Positions 10,529 to 19,726 of a DNA stretch of 64,000 bases are shown here, piece by piece (positions within the stretch are counted from its first letter, which is position 1; each line of letters begins with the position of its first letter). The notes under the pieces were generated by a model. It saw nothing but the letters and a program-made list of their open reading frames with translations. It did no database searches and was not told the DNA's origin. Both the position numbers and the translations under genes were made by a program. Location: NCBI GenBank assembly GCA_051747385.1, contig JBNJGB010000027.1, positions 33,176-97,175 on the forward strand, given 5' to 3'. Source of the stretch: JBNJGB01 sp051747385. Its GTDB lineage: Bacteria > Myxococcota_A > UBA9042 > PHBI01 > JACKFB01.

Positions 10529-12073
10529 ATGTTCGACTCCCGCAAGTCCGACGACCAGGCCCGCTCTCCCGATGACTCCTGGATCAATCGGGATGTCCTC
10601 GAGTTACCTCACCACGGAGTCTGGGTCGTCGACGCGGACGATCGGACCCTGTTCGCCAACGAGACGCTCCGACGACTCATCGGCACGCACGACATGGAGG
10701 GGCGCGTGGCGACCTCGTTCTTCCCGCCGGGGGAGCGCCCCCGCGTGGACGAGCAGAGCACGCGGAGGACCTTCGGCGTCGCCGACGAGTACGAGACACG
10801 CCTGCGCACGGCGGACGGCTTCGAGGTGCCGGTGCTGGTCTCCGCCTCGCCGCGCTTCGACGACGGGGGCCGGTATCGCGGGACCGTCGCCGTCATTCGC
10901 GACCTGCGCCTCGACAAGCAGGTGGAAGCGGCCGTCGCCGAGCGCATGGGCCACAACTTCGTCCGGGGACACGAGCAGCAGCTCGGGCGCTATCTGACGA
11001 CGGGGCTCGCCCACGCCCTCAACAGCACCCTGCAGGCCGTCCTCGGCCACGGCGACGCCCTGGCGCGCGCCTCGGAGCTGCCCGGGGACCTCCAGGCCAG
11101 CGTCGCCAGGATTCAGGGGGCCGCGCGGACCTGCTCGCGCCTGGTGGGAAACCTGCTTTCCCTCGGCCGCCTGGGCGACGAGGAGCCCGCCGGGGTCGAC
11201 GTGGTGGCCCTCGTCGACGAGGCCCTGGCGAGCCGCCAGCCCTACCTGCCCGCGAACAACGTGATCGTCCGGCGGAGATACGACGAGACCTGCGGCACGG
11301 TCTGGGCCGACCCCGCCCGCGTGCGCCGAGCGCTGACGCACCTCGTGAACAACGCCTGCGAGCTCGCCCTGGTGGGCGGCGGCGGGACCCTGGAGGTGAC
11401 GACCCGGTGCGACGACGACCGGGTCCACCTGGCCCTGCATCTGAGGAGTCACCGCTTCCCGGAGGATCTCGTGGGGCTGACGCCGGCGGACATCCGGCCC
11501 GACCTGCAGCCCCTCGCCCTGAGTCACCTGGTCGCCGTGGCCATCGTGTCGGACCTGGGCGGCAGCGTGCGGGTGCGCAACGAGGAGCACGGCGGCGTGG
11601 TCGAGGTCTGGCTCCCCGCCGAGGAGGCCGCCGCGCACAGGCCGGTGCGGCCGGTGCGACCCGCGCCGACCGTGGTGCCGGGGGCGGACAGGGCTCACGA
11701 GCGCCAGGAACGCGCGAGGCTGCTGGTGGTCGATGACGATCCCGACATCCTCGAGATCAACACCGGCGCCCTGGAGGGCCTGGGCGACATCTCCACGGCC
11801 ACGACCGCCGACCGCGCCCTGGCCCTCCTCGAGTCGGAGCACTTCGACGTCATCGTATCCGACCTGCGGATGCCGGGTGCGCTGGACGGGATCGGCCTGT
11901 TCCGGTGGCTGCGCCGCGCCCGCCCGGATCTGGTGGACCGCGTCGTCTTCACCACCGCCGACACCACCAGCCCGCAGGCCCAGGACTTCCTGGAGTCCTC
12001 CGGGCGGCCCTTCATCAAGAAGCCCTACGGCATGCGCGACTTCCGGCGCCTCGTCGAGGAGGCGCTGCGGTAG
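10529..12073 (+). CDS. Sensor histidine kinase-like protein with receiver domain; ATPase motifs degenerate
   Basis: The 514-residue protein has a PAS domain (about 25-130), an H-box-like segment GLAHALNSTLQAVLGHGD near residue 160, an ATPase-like region with an N-box-like NNACELA, and a C-terminal receiver. The receiver keeps VVDDDPDILE, the phosphoacceptor in VIVSDLRMPG (about 444) and the lysine in IKKPYG. The ATPase region has lost both glycine boxes: where DxGxG is expected there is LRSHRFPEDL, and the second GxGL site reads LALSHLVAVAI before the conserved DLGGSV. The protein may therefore be phosphorylated by another kinase, or act as a scaffold. The ATG at 10529 was chosen because upstream sequence is non-conserved. 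No partner is adjacent. Confidence 0.8.
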   Translation: MFDSRKSDDQARSPDDSWINRDVLELPHHGVWVVDADDRTLFANETLRRLIGTHDMEGRVATSFFPPGERPRVDEQSTRRTFGVADEYETRLRTADGFEVPVLVSASPRFDDGGRYRGTVAVIRDLRLDKQVEAAVAERMGHNFVRGHEQQLGRYLTTGLAHALNSTLQAVLGHGDALARASELPGDLQASVARIQGAARTCSRLVGNLLSLGRLGDEEPAGVDVVALVDEALASRQPYLPANNVIVRRRYDETCGTVWADPARVRRALTHLVNNACELALVGGGGTLEVTTRCDDDRVHLALHLRSHRFPEDLVGLTPADIRPDLQPLALSHLVAVAIVSDLGGSVRVRNEEHGGVVEVWLPAEEAAAHRPVRPVRPAPTVVPGADRAHERQERARLLVVDDDPDILEINTGALEGLGDISTATTADRALALLESEHFDVIVSDLRMPGALDGIGLFRWLRRARPDLVDRVVFTTADTTSPQAQDFLESSGRPFIKKPYGMRDFRRLVEEALR

Positions 12074-12083
12074 ACGGGTCCGC

Positions 12084-12941
12084 TCAGCCGTCGGCCCAGC
12101 AGCCGTCGCGCAGCACGACCCGGCGCGGGAAGGCGTCCTCCGCCTCCGTGTCGGGGTGTAGTGGGTCCCCCGGGAGCGCGATGACCAGGCAGCCGTCCTC
12201 CGTGGTGATCTGCGGCATGATGGTCGGCGGAGGCGCCTGTCCCTCGGCCCAGCGGAGCGCCTCGTCGGCCCCGGCGAGATCGCTCGTGTCGCCCAGGATG
12301 CGCCAGGTCGGCGGGGCCAGGTGGAACGCCCCCTCGGAGTGGGCGGCCAGGGCGTCCCGTGGCGAGACCCAGGCCGAGTCCGTGACCTCGCGCCCGTCGT
12401 GGAGGCCCTCCTGGTGGTCCGGCGCCCGGGCCAGGAAGAACCGGGTGTCATATCGCCTGGGCTCCTGGGTCGGCGTGATCCAATGCGCGAAGTAGCGCAT
12501 GGCGCCGCCGTCGAGGAGCAGGTCCTCGGCCTCGACCACCTCGAGCAGCGTCGCCTCCCCGGCGTTCAGCCTCTCCCGCCACCGCCCCAGGCGCCCCGCG
12601 GCGTCCGGGCGGCGCAGGTCGAGGGGTGCACCGTCCGCGCGCCGGGCCACCAGGACGCCGGCCTCCTCGAACGTCTCCCGGATAGCGGCCACCACGTGGG
12701 CGACGGCCCCGGCCTCCGTGCCGAGGCCTCCCATGGCCCCGACGAGGGCGCCGGCGTCCAGGCCGACGACCCGCTCGCGCAGCCGCGGGTCGGCGTCGGC
12801 CTCGTCCACGGTCCCGCCGGGGAAGACGTACGCGGAGGCCATGAAGCCGCTCTTCCGGTGTCGTCGGACGAAGAAGATCTCCAGGGACGGCGCGTCCCGG
12901 ACCAGCACCACGGTGGCTGCGGGCCGGGGAGTCGCCGTCAC
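12084..12941 (-). CDS. Nudix hydrolase, NUDT19-like
   Basis: The 285-residue protein has an early RRHRKSGFMASAYVFPGGTVDEAD and then AAIRETFEEAGVLV. The second is a Nudix box core (REtFEEaG) separated from the FPGG segment by a long insertion, as in NUDT19-type enzymes that cleave CoA-like substrates. The canonical upstream glutamate of the Nudix box is not at its normal spacing. The GTG start at 12941 overlaps the stop of the RibB-like gene by four bases (GTGA), so the pair is probably translationally coupled. The substrate is unknown. Confidence 0.8.
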   Translation of the reverse strand: MTATPRPAATVVLVRDAPSLEIFFVRRHRKSGFMASAYVFPGGTVDEADADPRLRERVVGLDAGALVGAMGGLGTEAGAVAHVVAAIRETFEEAGVLVARRADGAPLDLRRPDAAGRLGRWRERLNAGEATLLEVVEAEDLLLDGGAMRYFAHWITPTQEPRRYDTRFFLARAPDHQEGLHDGREVTDSAWVSPRDALAAHSEGAFHLAPPTWRILGDTSDLAGADEALRWAEGQAPPPTIMPQITTEDGCLVIALPGDPLHPDTEAEDAFPRRVVLRDGCWADG

Positions 12942-14074
12942 GCCGCCACGTCCGGGTCCCCCTCCATGGGGACCCAGCCCACGATCTCCAGGCCGAACCC
13001 GCTCAGCCCCTTGTAGTTCCGGGGCGTCCCGGTGACCACGCGGATCTTGTGCAGCCCCACGTCGCGCAGGATCTGGGCGCCGATGCCGAAGTCGTGGAAG
13101 CCCATCGCGGGGGCGGCAGAGCGGTCGACCCGCTCGCCGCGGCCGATGGCCCCGTACAGCCCGACCTTGTCCGCCAGGGGCTCGCCGTTGCCGTCGGGGC
13201 GCAGGTACAGCAGCACGCCGGAACCCTCGGACGCCATGCGGCGGAGGCTCCACTCCAGGCGAGAGCGCGACGGCTGGAAGTCCAGGCCGAACACGTCCGC
13301 CACGGTGTCCGCGCGGTGGACGCGGACCAGCGGAGGCTCCTCCCCGTCGATCTCGCCGATGCTGAGCACCAGGTGGACCTGCCCGCTGGCGGTGTTCTCG
13401 TAGCAGCGCAGGTCGAACGTGCCGAACTCCGTCGGGAGCGTGGCCTTGCTCACGCAGCGGACGAGCGGCTCGTGGGTGAGGCGCCAGGCGATGAGGTCGG
13501 CGACGGTCACCACCGGGATGTCGTGCTCCTCGCCGAACGCCAGGAGCCGGGGCAGCCGCGCCATGGTCCCGTCGGGGTTCATCACCTCGCAGATGACGCC
13601 GGCCGCCGGCAGGCCCGACAGGCGCGCCAGGTCCACCGAGCCCTCGGTCTGGCCGCAGCGGACCAGGACGCCTCCGCGCCGCGCCCGGAGCGGGAAGACG
13701 TGGCCCGGCGTCACGAAGTCCGTCGGCTGGGAGTCCCCGTCCACGGCGGCCTGGATCGTAGCCGCGCGCGCGGCCGCACCCACGCCCCGGTGCTCCCGGT
13801 GGTCGACGCTCCGGGTGAAAGCCGTCCCCAGGGGCGCCGTGTTGTGCTGGGCCATGGGCTCCAGCCCCAAGGCGTCCGCCCGGTCCGGGGCGAGGGCCAG
13901 GCAGATGAGCCCCCGCCCCTCGCTGGCCATGAACCGGATGTGCTCCGGGGTCGCTGCCGAGGCGGCGACGACCAGGTCGCCCTCGTTCTCCCGGTCCTCG
14001 TCGTCCACCAGGATGACCATGCGGCCGGCGGCGATGACCTCGAGGGCCTCTTCGATCGACGCGATTCCGCTCAC
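12938..14074 (-). CDS. RibB-like protein with degenerate GTP cyclohydrolase II domain
   Basis: At 378 residues it has the RibBA fold order: a DHBP-synthase domain (about 1-200) and a GTP-cyclohydrolase-II domain (about 205-378). Intact motifs include DDEDRENEGDLV and EGRGLICLAL. Several key positions are changed. GHTEA, whose histidine binds metal in DHBP synthase, reads GQTEGS. The TGISAxDR segment reads GVGAAARA. The cyclohydrolase zinc segment HSECLTGDxFxSxRCDC reads HRADTVADVFGLDFQPS, with no zinc cysteines. RQEGRG reads RPDGNG. Known RibBX-type proteins lose only the cyclohydrolase activity; here both sites look altered. The GTG at 14074 follows AGGAGGTGCAG. It is coupled to the Nudix gene. 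Confidence 0.8.
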   Translation of the reverse strand: MSGIASIEEALEVIAAGRMVILVDDEDRENEGDLVVAASAATPEHIRFMASEGRGLICLALAPDRADALGLEPMAQHNTAPLGTAFTRSVDHREHRGVGAAARAATIQAAVDGDSQPTDFVTPGHVFPLRARRGGVLVRCGQTEGSVDLARLSGLPAAGVICEVMNPDGTMARLPRLLAFGEEHDIPVVTVADLIAWRLTHEPLVRCVSKATLPTEFGTFDLRCYENTASGQVHLVLSIGEIDGEEPPLVRVHRADTVADVFGLDFQPSRSRLEWSLRRMASEGSGVLLYLRPDGNGEPLADKVGLYGAIGRGERVDRSAAPAMGFHDFGIGAQILRDVGLHKIRVVTGTPRNYKGLSGFGLEIVGWVPMEGDPDVAA

Positions 14075-14236
14075 CTGCACCTCCTGCAGCGCTCCTAGCA
14101 CAGCGCCGTCGGCTCCGTCGACCATGGAGTCGTCCACGCCCGGGGCGTCCCCGGGGGGGCCGAACGGGACCTTGACGAATGACCGCGAACCCTCCATGTA
14201 TCAGCCACTTCCTGAACCAACACGGGAGAATCAGTC

Positions 14237-15238
14237 ATGTTGAACGTCGCGATCGTCGGTGTCACCGGAGCCGTGGGCCAGGAGCTGCTGGAGTGCCTCG
14301 ACCGGCGGGACTTCCCGGTCAAGACCCTGAAGCCGCTCGCCTCCCCGCGCTCCGCCGGCAAGACCATCACCTTCCGCGGAGAAGAGGTGACGGTCGAAGT
14401 GGCGGGCCCCGACGCCTTCGAGGGCATCGACGTGGCGTTCTTCTCCGCCGGCTCCGGCCTCAGCCGCGAGCTCGTGCCGCACGCCAGGAAGGCCGGCGCC
14501 CTGGTCGTGGACAACTCCTCGGCGTTCCGCATGGACGCCGACATCCCGCTCGTCGTCCCCGAGGTGAACGGCGACGCGCTGAAGGACCACGGCGGCGTCA
14601 TCGCCAACCCGAACTGCGTCACGGCCATCCTCACGGTGGGCATCGCCCCGCTGCGCAAGCTGGGCACCATCGAGCGCCTCGTCGTCGCCACGTACCAGTC
14701 CGCGAGCGGCGCCGGAGCCCGCGCCATGGAGGACCTCATCCAGCAGACGCGGGACGCCCTGGACGGCAAGGAGGTCGTGCCGAAGGTGCTCGAGCACCCG
14801 TACGCCTTCAACCTCTTCAGCCACGACAGCGCCGTGGAGGACAACGGCTACAACGGCGAGGAGAACAAGGTCGTCGACGAGACGCGCAAGATCCTCGGCC
14901 AGGAGGACCTGGGCATCTCCATCACGTGCATCCGCGTGCCGATCCTCCGGGCCCACACCGAGGTCGTGAACATCGAGTTCGACAAGCCCGTGGACCCGGA
15001 CGAGGCCCGCAAGGTCCTCGCGGACGCCGATGGCGTGGTCGTGGTGGACGACCCGGAGGCGAACCACTTCCCGATGCCCAACGAGGTCACGGGGGAGTTC
15101 GACGTGGCCGTGGGTCGCATCCGCAGGGACCCGTCCAACCCGAACTGCCTGAACCTCATGGTCGCCGGCGACCAGCTGCTGAAGGGCGCCGCCCTGAACG
15201 CGGTGCAGATCGCCGAGGCCGCCACGAACAAGGGCTGA
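14237..15238 (+). CDS. asd: Aspartate-semialdehyde dehydrogenase
   Basis: This 333-residue enzyme converts aspartyl phosphate to aspartate semialdehyde, feeding lysine/diaminopimelate, threonine and methionine synthesis. The NADP-binding VAIVGVTGAVGQE (4-16) and the NPNCVTA site with nucleophilic Cys127 are clear, as is SAFRM before PLVVPEVN. Length matches the family (330-370). The ATG start is the only good one. It lies 44 bases upstream of mtnD, which links two steps of methionine metabolism, although the spacing does not prove an operon. Confidence 0.96.
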   Translation: MLNVAIVGVTGAVGQELLECLDRRDFPVKTLKPLASPRSAGKTITFRGEEVTVEVAGPDAFEGIDVAFFSAGSGLSRELVPHARKAGALVVDNSSAFRMDADIPLVVPEVNGDALKDHGGVIANPNCVTAILTVGIAPLRKLGTIERLVVATYQSASGAGARAMEDLIQQTRDALDGKEVVPKVLEHPYAFNLFSHDSAVEDNGYNGEENKVVDETRKILGQEDLGISITCIRVPILRAHTEVVNIEFDKPVDPDEARKVLADADGVVVVDDPEANHFPMPNEVTGEFDVAVGRIRRDPSNPNCLNLMVAGDQLLKGAALNAVQIAEAATNKG

Positions 15239-15282
15239 GGTAGCATGCGAGCCGCAGGGCGACACTTCGGAGGGAGGATCCC

Positions 15283-15801
15283 ATGGCCAGGCTGACGCCG
15301 CTCTGGACCGCGAGCGCCACCGAGGACCCGGAGGCCATCCGCGCCTTCCTGTCCGAGCGCGGCATCGCGTTCGAGACCTGGGATCTGCCCGACGAGGTCG
15401 TCGCCCTGGCGGCGCAGGACGCGCTCACCGACGAGGAGAAGGCCACGCTCCTCGGCCACTTCCGCGACCACCTGGACCGCCTCGCCGAGGAGGAGGGCTA
15501 CGTGGAGGCGGACGTGGTGGCCGTGCGCCCCGTGGACGGCGTGGACCAGGCCCTGGCGAAGTTCGACCGCGTCCACTACCACGACGACGACGAGGTGCGC
15601 GCCATCGTGGGCGGCGCCGGCGTCTTCGGCTTCGTGGGCGACGACGGCCGCCAGTTCCTGGTGCGCGTCGAGGCCGGCGAGTACATCAGCGTGCCGGCGG
15701 GCATGTGGCACTGGTTCTACGTCCTGGAGGACCGGAACATCACCGCCCTCCGCCTCTTCCGGGACACCGCGGGCTGGGTCCCGCACTATTGGAGCCCGTA
15801 G
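15283..15801 (+). CDS. mtnD: Acireductone dioxygenase (methionine salvage)
   Basis: The 172-residue cupin protein carries the metal site HYHDDDE (H98, H100, E104) and H143 in PAGMWHWF, with VFGF and GWVPHYW as in the ARD family. It oxidises the acireductone formed in the methylthioadenosine salvage pathway to the keto acid precursor of methionine. GGAGGG sits upstream of the ATG. mtnB follows 261 bases later, with a dispersed repeat between them. Confidence 0.95.
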   Translation: MARLTPLWTASATEDPEAIRAFLSERGIAFETWDLPDEVVALAAQDALTDEEKATLLGHFRDHLDRLAEEEGYVEADVVAVRPVDGVDQALAKFDRVHYHDDDEVRAIVGGAGVFGFVGDDGRQFLVRVEAGEYISVPAGMWHWFYVLEDRNITALRLFRDTAGWVPHYWSP

Positions 15802-15908
15802 CGCATATGCTCCCGTCGCGAACCCCGGCCGCTTCCACCCTCCGGCTCCCTGCGGTCGCCGGCTCTCCTGGCCCTTCGGGCCAGCGCGCCCAGCGCTTGG
15901 CGCTGCTC

Positions 15909-16026
15909 GACGCCCGAGAACCCTCCGCCGTACCTGTTGGTATGGCTACGGAACCGTCGTGCGCCGATCTGGGCGAAATCGTCTCGAGCTCGCTCGGTCC
16001 GCAATACGCCACGGGCTCCTACCGCT
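15909..16026. repeat. Dispersed 118-bp repeat between mtnD and mtnB
   Basis: This segment (GACGCCCGAGAACCCTCCGC ... TCCTACCGCT) matches the reverse complement of 60423-60541 closely over its full length, with the conserved stretch GGAACCGTCGT. It separates two genes that are normally adjacent and leaves no other obvious feature in the 261-base gap. Confidence 0.8.
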
Positions 16027-16062
16027 CGACAAAGCGCGGCACCCCGGCCCGGGAGTCCTGAC

Positions 16063-16713
16063 TTGGCCGGCGCGCCCGCCCTCGCCCCGGCCACCCTCCC
16101 CGTCCGTCGCCGCCTCGCCGCCCTGGCCCGCCGCTATCACGCCGCGGGCTGGATGCTGGGCACGAGCGGCAACCTGAGCGCGCGGGTCCGGGGCGACGAC
16201 CGCCCGACGGTGGTGGTGACGGCCTCGGGCCGCGACAAGGGCGCCCTGGGCGACGACGACTTCGTCCGGGTCGCCCCGTCCGGCGCGCTGGTCGCCGCGG
16301 GCGAGGGGCAGCGGCCCAGCGCGGAGACGTCCATCCACCTGGCCGTCTACCGCCGCCTGCCCGAGACGGCGGCCGTCCTGCACGTGCACACGCCCGCGTC
16401 GACCGTCGTCGGGGCGGACTGCGAGGTCGAGGGTCGTCCCGCCCTGCAGTTCCGGGACCTGGAGATGATCAAGGGCTGGGACCTGTGGGAGGCCGACGCC
16501 GAGGCGACGCTGCCCGTCTTCCCGAACCACCCGGATGTCACGCGCATCGCGGACGACCTGGAGGCGTGGCTGTCACGACCTCGCGAGGTGCCCGCCATGC
16601 TCATCGCGGGACACGGCATCACCGCCTGGGGCGACACGCTCGACACCGCACACCGGCACCTGGAGGTGACGGAGTTCCTGTGCCGGGTGGCCCGGGAGCG
16701 CGCCCGCCCCTGA
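16063..16713 (+). CDS. mtnB: Methylthioribulose-1-phosphate dehydratase
   Basis: The 216-residue class-II-aldolase-fold protein has GTSGNLSARV near the N-terminus, the metal histidines in LHVHTPAS, and GHGITAWGDTLDTAHRHLE near the C-terminus. MtnB dehydrates methylthioribulose-1-phosphate in methionine salvage, fitting the mtnD neighbour. No ATG or GTG is well placed; a TTG at 16063 has GGGAG about 9 bases upstream and gives the usual family length. An mtnC-type enolase-phosphatase is not seen here. Confidence 0.9.
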   Translation: MAGAPALAPATLPVRRRLAALARRYHAAGWMLGTSGNLSARVRGDDRPTVVVTASGRDKGALGDDDFVRVAPSGALVAAGEGQRPSAETSIHLAVYRRLPETAAVLHVHTPASTVVGADCEVEGRPALQFRDLEMIKGWDLWEADAEATLPVFPNHPDVTRIADDLEAWLSRPREVPAMLIAGHGITAWGDTLDTAHRHLEVTEFLCRVARERARP

Positions 16714-16739
16714 CCGGGGTCGGCACGACGCCGGGGGCG

Positions 16740-17141
16740 CTACTTCTTCTTGCCGCCCTTGGAGGACTTCTTCTCCTCCTTGTCGTCCTTCTTGCCCTCG
16801 CCCTTCTTGGATTCGGCCTTCTCCTCCTTGGCCTCCTCCTTCTTCTCGTCCTTCTTGGACTCGGGCTCGTCCTCGTCCCCCTTGCCTTCGGGCGCGGGCT
16901 CCTCGGCGGCCGGCATGTCGATACCGGACGGAGCGGTCCCCAGGGCGAGCCACACCTCGTCGAGGTTGCCGTCGCCGACCGCGCCGAGCGTGTCCGCGAC
17001 CTGCTGGATCTCCTGGTCCGAGTACTCCTTCTTCTCCTCGAGACCTGCCTGCGAGAGCACCTCTTGGCCCATGATGCGCGCCGAGTGGTGGTCGTAGCGG
17101 CGTTCCAGACAGGACACCAGGAAATCGAAACCCTTGCTCAT
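16740..17141 (-). CDS. Small protein with Lys/Glu-rich tail, function unknown
   Basis: The 133-residue reading starts MSKGFDFLVSCLERRYDHHS and has a compact N-terminal half (about 1-75, predicted helical). An Asp/Glu/Lys tail ends in GGKKK. The tail is a low-complexity charged sequence. No domain was recognised and there is no signal peptide. ATG 17141 is preceded by GGGGAGAGCC. It is divergent from the lipoprotein at 17370 and converges on mtnB. It is likely a real gene because of its start signal and codon pattern. Confidence 0.65.
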   Translation of the reverse strand: MSKGFDFLVSCLERRYDHHSARIMGQEVLSQAGLEEKKEYSDQEIQQVADTLGAVGDGNLDEVWLALGTAPSGIDMPAAEEPAPEGKGDEDEPESKKDEKKEEAKEEKAESKKGEGKKDDKEEKKSSKGGKKK

Positions 17142-17296
17142 GTGGCTCTCCCCTGTGACGCGCGCCCCTGCGGCGCGCTACAAGTGCACGAAATTGCTTG
17201 CAAAACAGCGGCGAATCGGCGTCGGCCGCGATTATAGCAGCGCCCCGGCGACGGTCAACCGCACCCCAACTCCCGGCCGGCGTGTCATCCGCCGCG

Positions 17297-17325
17297 TTGT
17301 GACGGGCACACCCGATCCCTATAAT
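17297..17325 (+). promoter_or_regulatory. Sigma-70-like promoter for the 17370 lipoprotein
   Basis: TTGTGA (17297-17302) and TATAAT (17320-17325) are separated by exactly 17 bases. The ATG lies about 45 bases downstream. This is one of the few clear consensus promoters in the window. Confidence 0.7.
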
Positions 17326-17369
17326 CCGACTCGGCCACGTGGACCCCGAACCGCCGGGATGGTTCCTCC

Positions 17370-19190
17370 ATGAATCGACTGCACACTCGCGCCCTCGCGC
17401 TCCTCGTCACCGCCGCCCTGGCCGCCTCCGCATGTCAGGACGAGAAGACCGTCGCGGTCGGCGGGGGAGAGCTGCCGCCTCCGGAGGTGGACACGAGCAC
17501 CGGGCTGGACCTGCTCCCGACGCCGGACCCCGGCCCGGAGGAGGACACGGAGGAGCCCATCGAGATGCTGCGGGAGATCGTCCTGCTGCACGACACGACC
17601 GGCGAGAACCAGGTCCCCATCAGCGACCAGATGCAGATCCGGGCCAAGGTCATCGACTACGCCCAGGGCGGTCCGGCGGAGGGCGTGCCCGTCGGCTTCA
17701 GCATCGTGGAGGGCAGCGACGAGGGCGACGCCTCCCTGGCCACCCACTCGGCGACCACCAACTCCATCGGGCAGGTGTCCGTCACCTTCAAGGCCGGGCT
17801 GGAGCCCGATGCCCACTACACGGTCCGCCTGAACGCCAACGGCGCCGACCCCGTCGAGCTGGACATCTACGTCGTAGACACGCCCAAGGGCTCCATCACG
17901 GTGAACATCGCCTACGAGGGCCCCATCAACGTCCAGAAGACGAAGGTCCGGGCGTTCCGCTCCTCCGAATACACCTGCGGGATGTACAACCCCATCAACG
18001 TGCCGGAGGGCACGTTCGAGAAGGATCTCCTGGCCCTAGACCAGACCACGACCTGGGAGGGCCTCGAGGCGGGCAGCAAGTGGACCATCACGGCGACGGC
18101 CAAGTCGCCCAAGGGCTCCCTCGCGGCCTCAGGCTGCCTCGACGGCGTCATCGTCGTCGGCGAGCAGGACAACGAGGTCAGCCTGACCATGCACCTGCTC
18201 GCCCTGAACCCGGCGGGGACCTACGACGCGAACAACTACCTGGACTTCACCGGCGCCATCCCGGGCGAGGTCGGCGAGATCGTCGACCAGATCACCACGC
18301 TGTTCACGGATCCCGGGAAGTTCCTCATCGACCAGATCAAGGCGCTGCTTTCCAACTGGGTCCCGTCCATCATCACGGACCCGGTGTTCGACCTCTTCGA
18401 GGACCAGCTCGCGGACTTCTTCACCGACTGGATCCTGAACAAGTCCCCGGAGTGGCTCCAGGACGTCTTCGTCATCGGCGAGGACCTGACGCAGATCATC
18501 CACAGCCTGAACCTGCTGGGGACCCTGAAGATCTCCAAGCTGCACAACGACTACTACGTCCAGGGCGTCCTGTACTGGGACGGCATCGTGCTCTGGTGGC
18601 ACTACGGCTGCCCCAAGGAGGACGAGCCCGACTACGACCCCGACTGCGGCCGGAACGAGTTCAGCATCGACGCCCTGAGCAACACGGAGATGCCCCAGAA
18701 CGTCATCGAGGGGAAGTGGACGGGATCCATCACGAACTTCGACCGCCTCGACATCGACAACCACACCATCAAGATCAACTACGGGCTGCTCATCATCTTC
18801 GTGCTCAACGAGATGATCCTCCCGGAGATCACGGGTGAGGACAACCTGACCGACGGCGTCCTGGCGCTGGTGAACTGCCCGAGCATCGGCGAGTCGTTCA
18901 GCGACGGGCTGCTGGGTCAGCTCGCGAACCTCTTCGGCATCGGAAAGGACGACATCACGGACCTCTGCGTGGACGGTGTCACGCTGGTCGTGAAGCCGGT
19001 GGAGCTCATCATCGGCAACCTGGCCCTGGACTCGCAGCTGCGGCTGCAGGGCAACGCGGTGATGGTCGACGACGACGACGACCTCGTAGTCGACGAGATC
19101 ATCGAGGGCGAGTGGTTCGGCCACATCGAAATGGACGGCACGCAGGGCCCGCAGTTCGACGGCACCTGGGAGGCGGTCCGCGTCCAGTAG
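17370..19190 (+). CDS. Large secreted lipoprotein with Ig-like N-terminal region
   Basis: The 606-residue protein has a lipoprotein signal ending LAASAC, so Cys at about 22 should be lipidated. Residues about 60-175 read as a bacterial Ig-like fold (RAKVIDYAQGGPAEGVPVGF). A second beta-rich segment of similar kind follows. The rest (about 280-606) contains amphipathic helices and a repeated GEW/GKW pattern (EGKWTGSI, EGEWFGHI) but no domain I recognise. It is probably anchored in the outer or inner membrane. It is monocistronic from the promoter at 17297. Function unknown. Confidence 0.8.
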   Translation: MNRLHTRALALLVTAALAASACQDEKTVAVGGGELPPPEVDTSTGLDLLPTPDPGPEEDTEEPIEMLREIVLLHDTTGENQVPISDQMQIRAKVIDYAQGGPAEGVPVGFSIVEGSDEGDASLATHSATTNSIGQVSVTFKAGLEPDAHYTVRLNANGADPVELDIYVVDTPKGSITVNIAYEGPINVQKTKVRAFRSSEYTCGMYNPINVPEGTFEKDLLALDQTTTWEGLEAGSKWTITATAKSPKGSLAASGCLDGVIVVGEQDNEVSLTMHLLALNPAGTYDANNYLDFTGAIPGEVGEIVDQITTLFTDPGKFLIDQIKALLSNWVPSIITDPVFDLFEDQLADFFTDWILNKSPEWLQDVFVIGEDLTQIIHSLNLLGTLKISKLHNDYYVQGVLYWDGIVLWWHYGCPKEDEPDYDPDCGRNEFSIDALSNTEMPQNVIEGKWTGSITNFDRLDIDNHTIKINYGLLIIFVLNEMILPEITGEDNLTDGVLALVNCPSIGESFSDGLLGQLANLFGIGKDDITDLCVDGVTLVVKPVELIIGNLALDSQLRLQGNAVMVDDDDDLVVDEIIEGEWFGHIEMDGTQGPQFDGTWEAVRVQ

Positions 19191-19358
19191 CGGGCCTCGG
19201 CGCGAGGCCTCCGGGGCGATCCCGTTCCATCGAGTCGATTCGTGGCGCGCCGATCCGTCTGCGCGGGCAGGGACGCCCGCGGTCCCAGGCATCAGGCCCG
19301 AGTTGCGGCGCTCGACGGCTGGGACGGCGGGCGTCTCGCCTGTCAATTGGTCACAAGG

Positions 19359-19612
19359 CGCCGAGAGCCCGCGAAACGTGGTCGTGCACGTGGACGTGGT
19401 CGGGCTCACCGGCCCCGGCGTTTCGCCCCATCGGGAGTGGGCTCCGGGCCGGGCCGCCTCGTGCCGCCGGGGCCGACGGATCGGGGAGTGACCGCCGCGG
19501 ACGGCGGTTGTACTGCATCTTCCCCATGTCCTCCGCGGCTTTGCGGCTTGGCGCCTTGGCGCGAGCCCTTCGGTGCTGGGGAGATGTGTATGATCCACAG
19601 GCGTCTCGTTCG
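19359..19612. repeat. Mosaic intergenic repeats between two lipoprotein genes
   Basis: The 536-base gap 19191-19726 contains no supportable gene. Its ATTGGTCACAAGGCGCCGAG block matches 9080-9105. The GAGAGCCCGCG block matches 446-530. About 19500-19612 (GCGGTTGTACTGCATCTTCC, later TTGGCGCGAGCCC) matches the reverse complement of about 21780-21890. The segment therefore joins modules that occur separately elsewhere. Confidence 0.7.
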
Positions 19613-19726
19613 CCAGAGGAGCCCGGGACAGGTCCGGAATTCTCGCCTGGAGCCGGCTCGACTGCCCTGGCCAGGGCCTCACGGCGTCGTTGACGCCGGC
19701 GCGACCCTGACCCAGGATACGACGCC

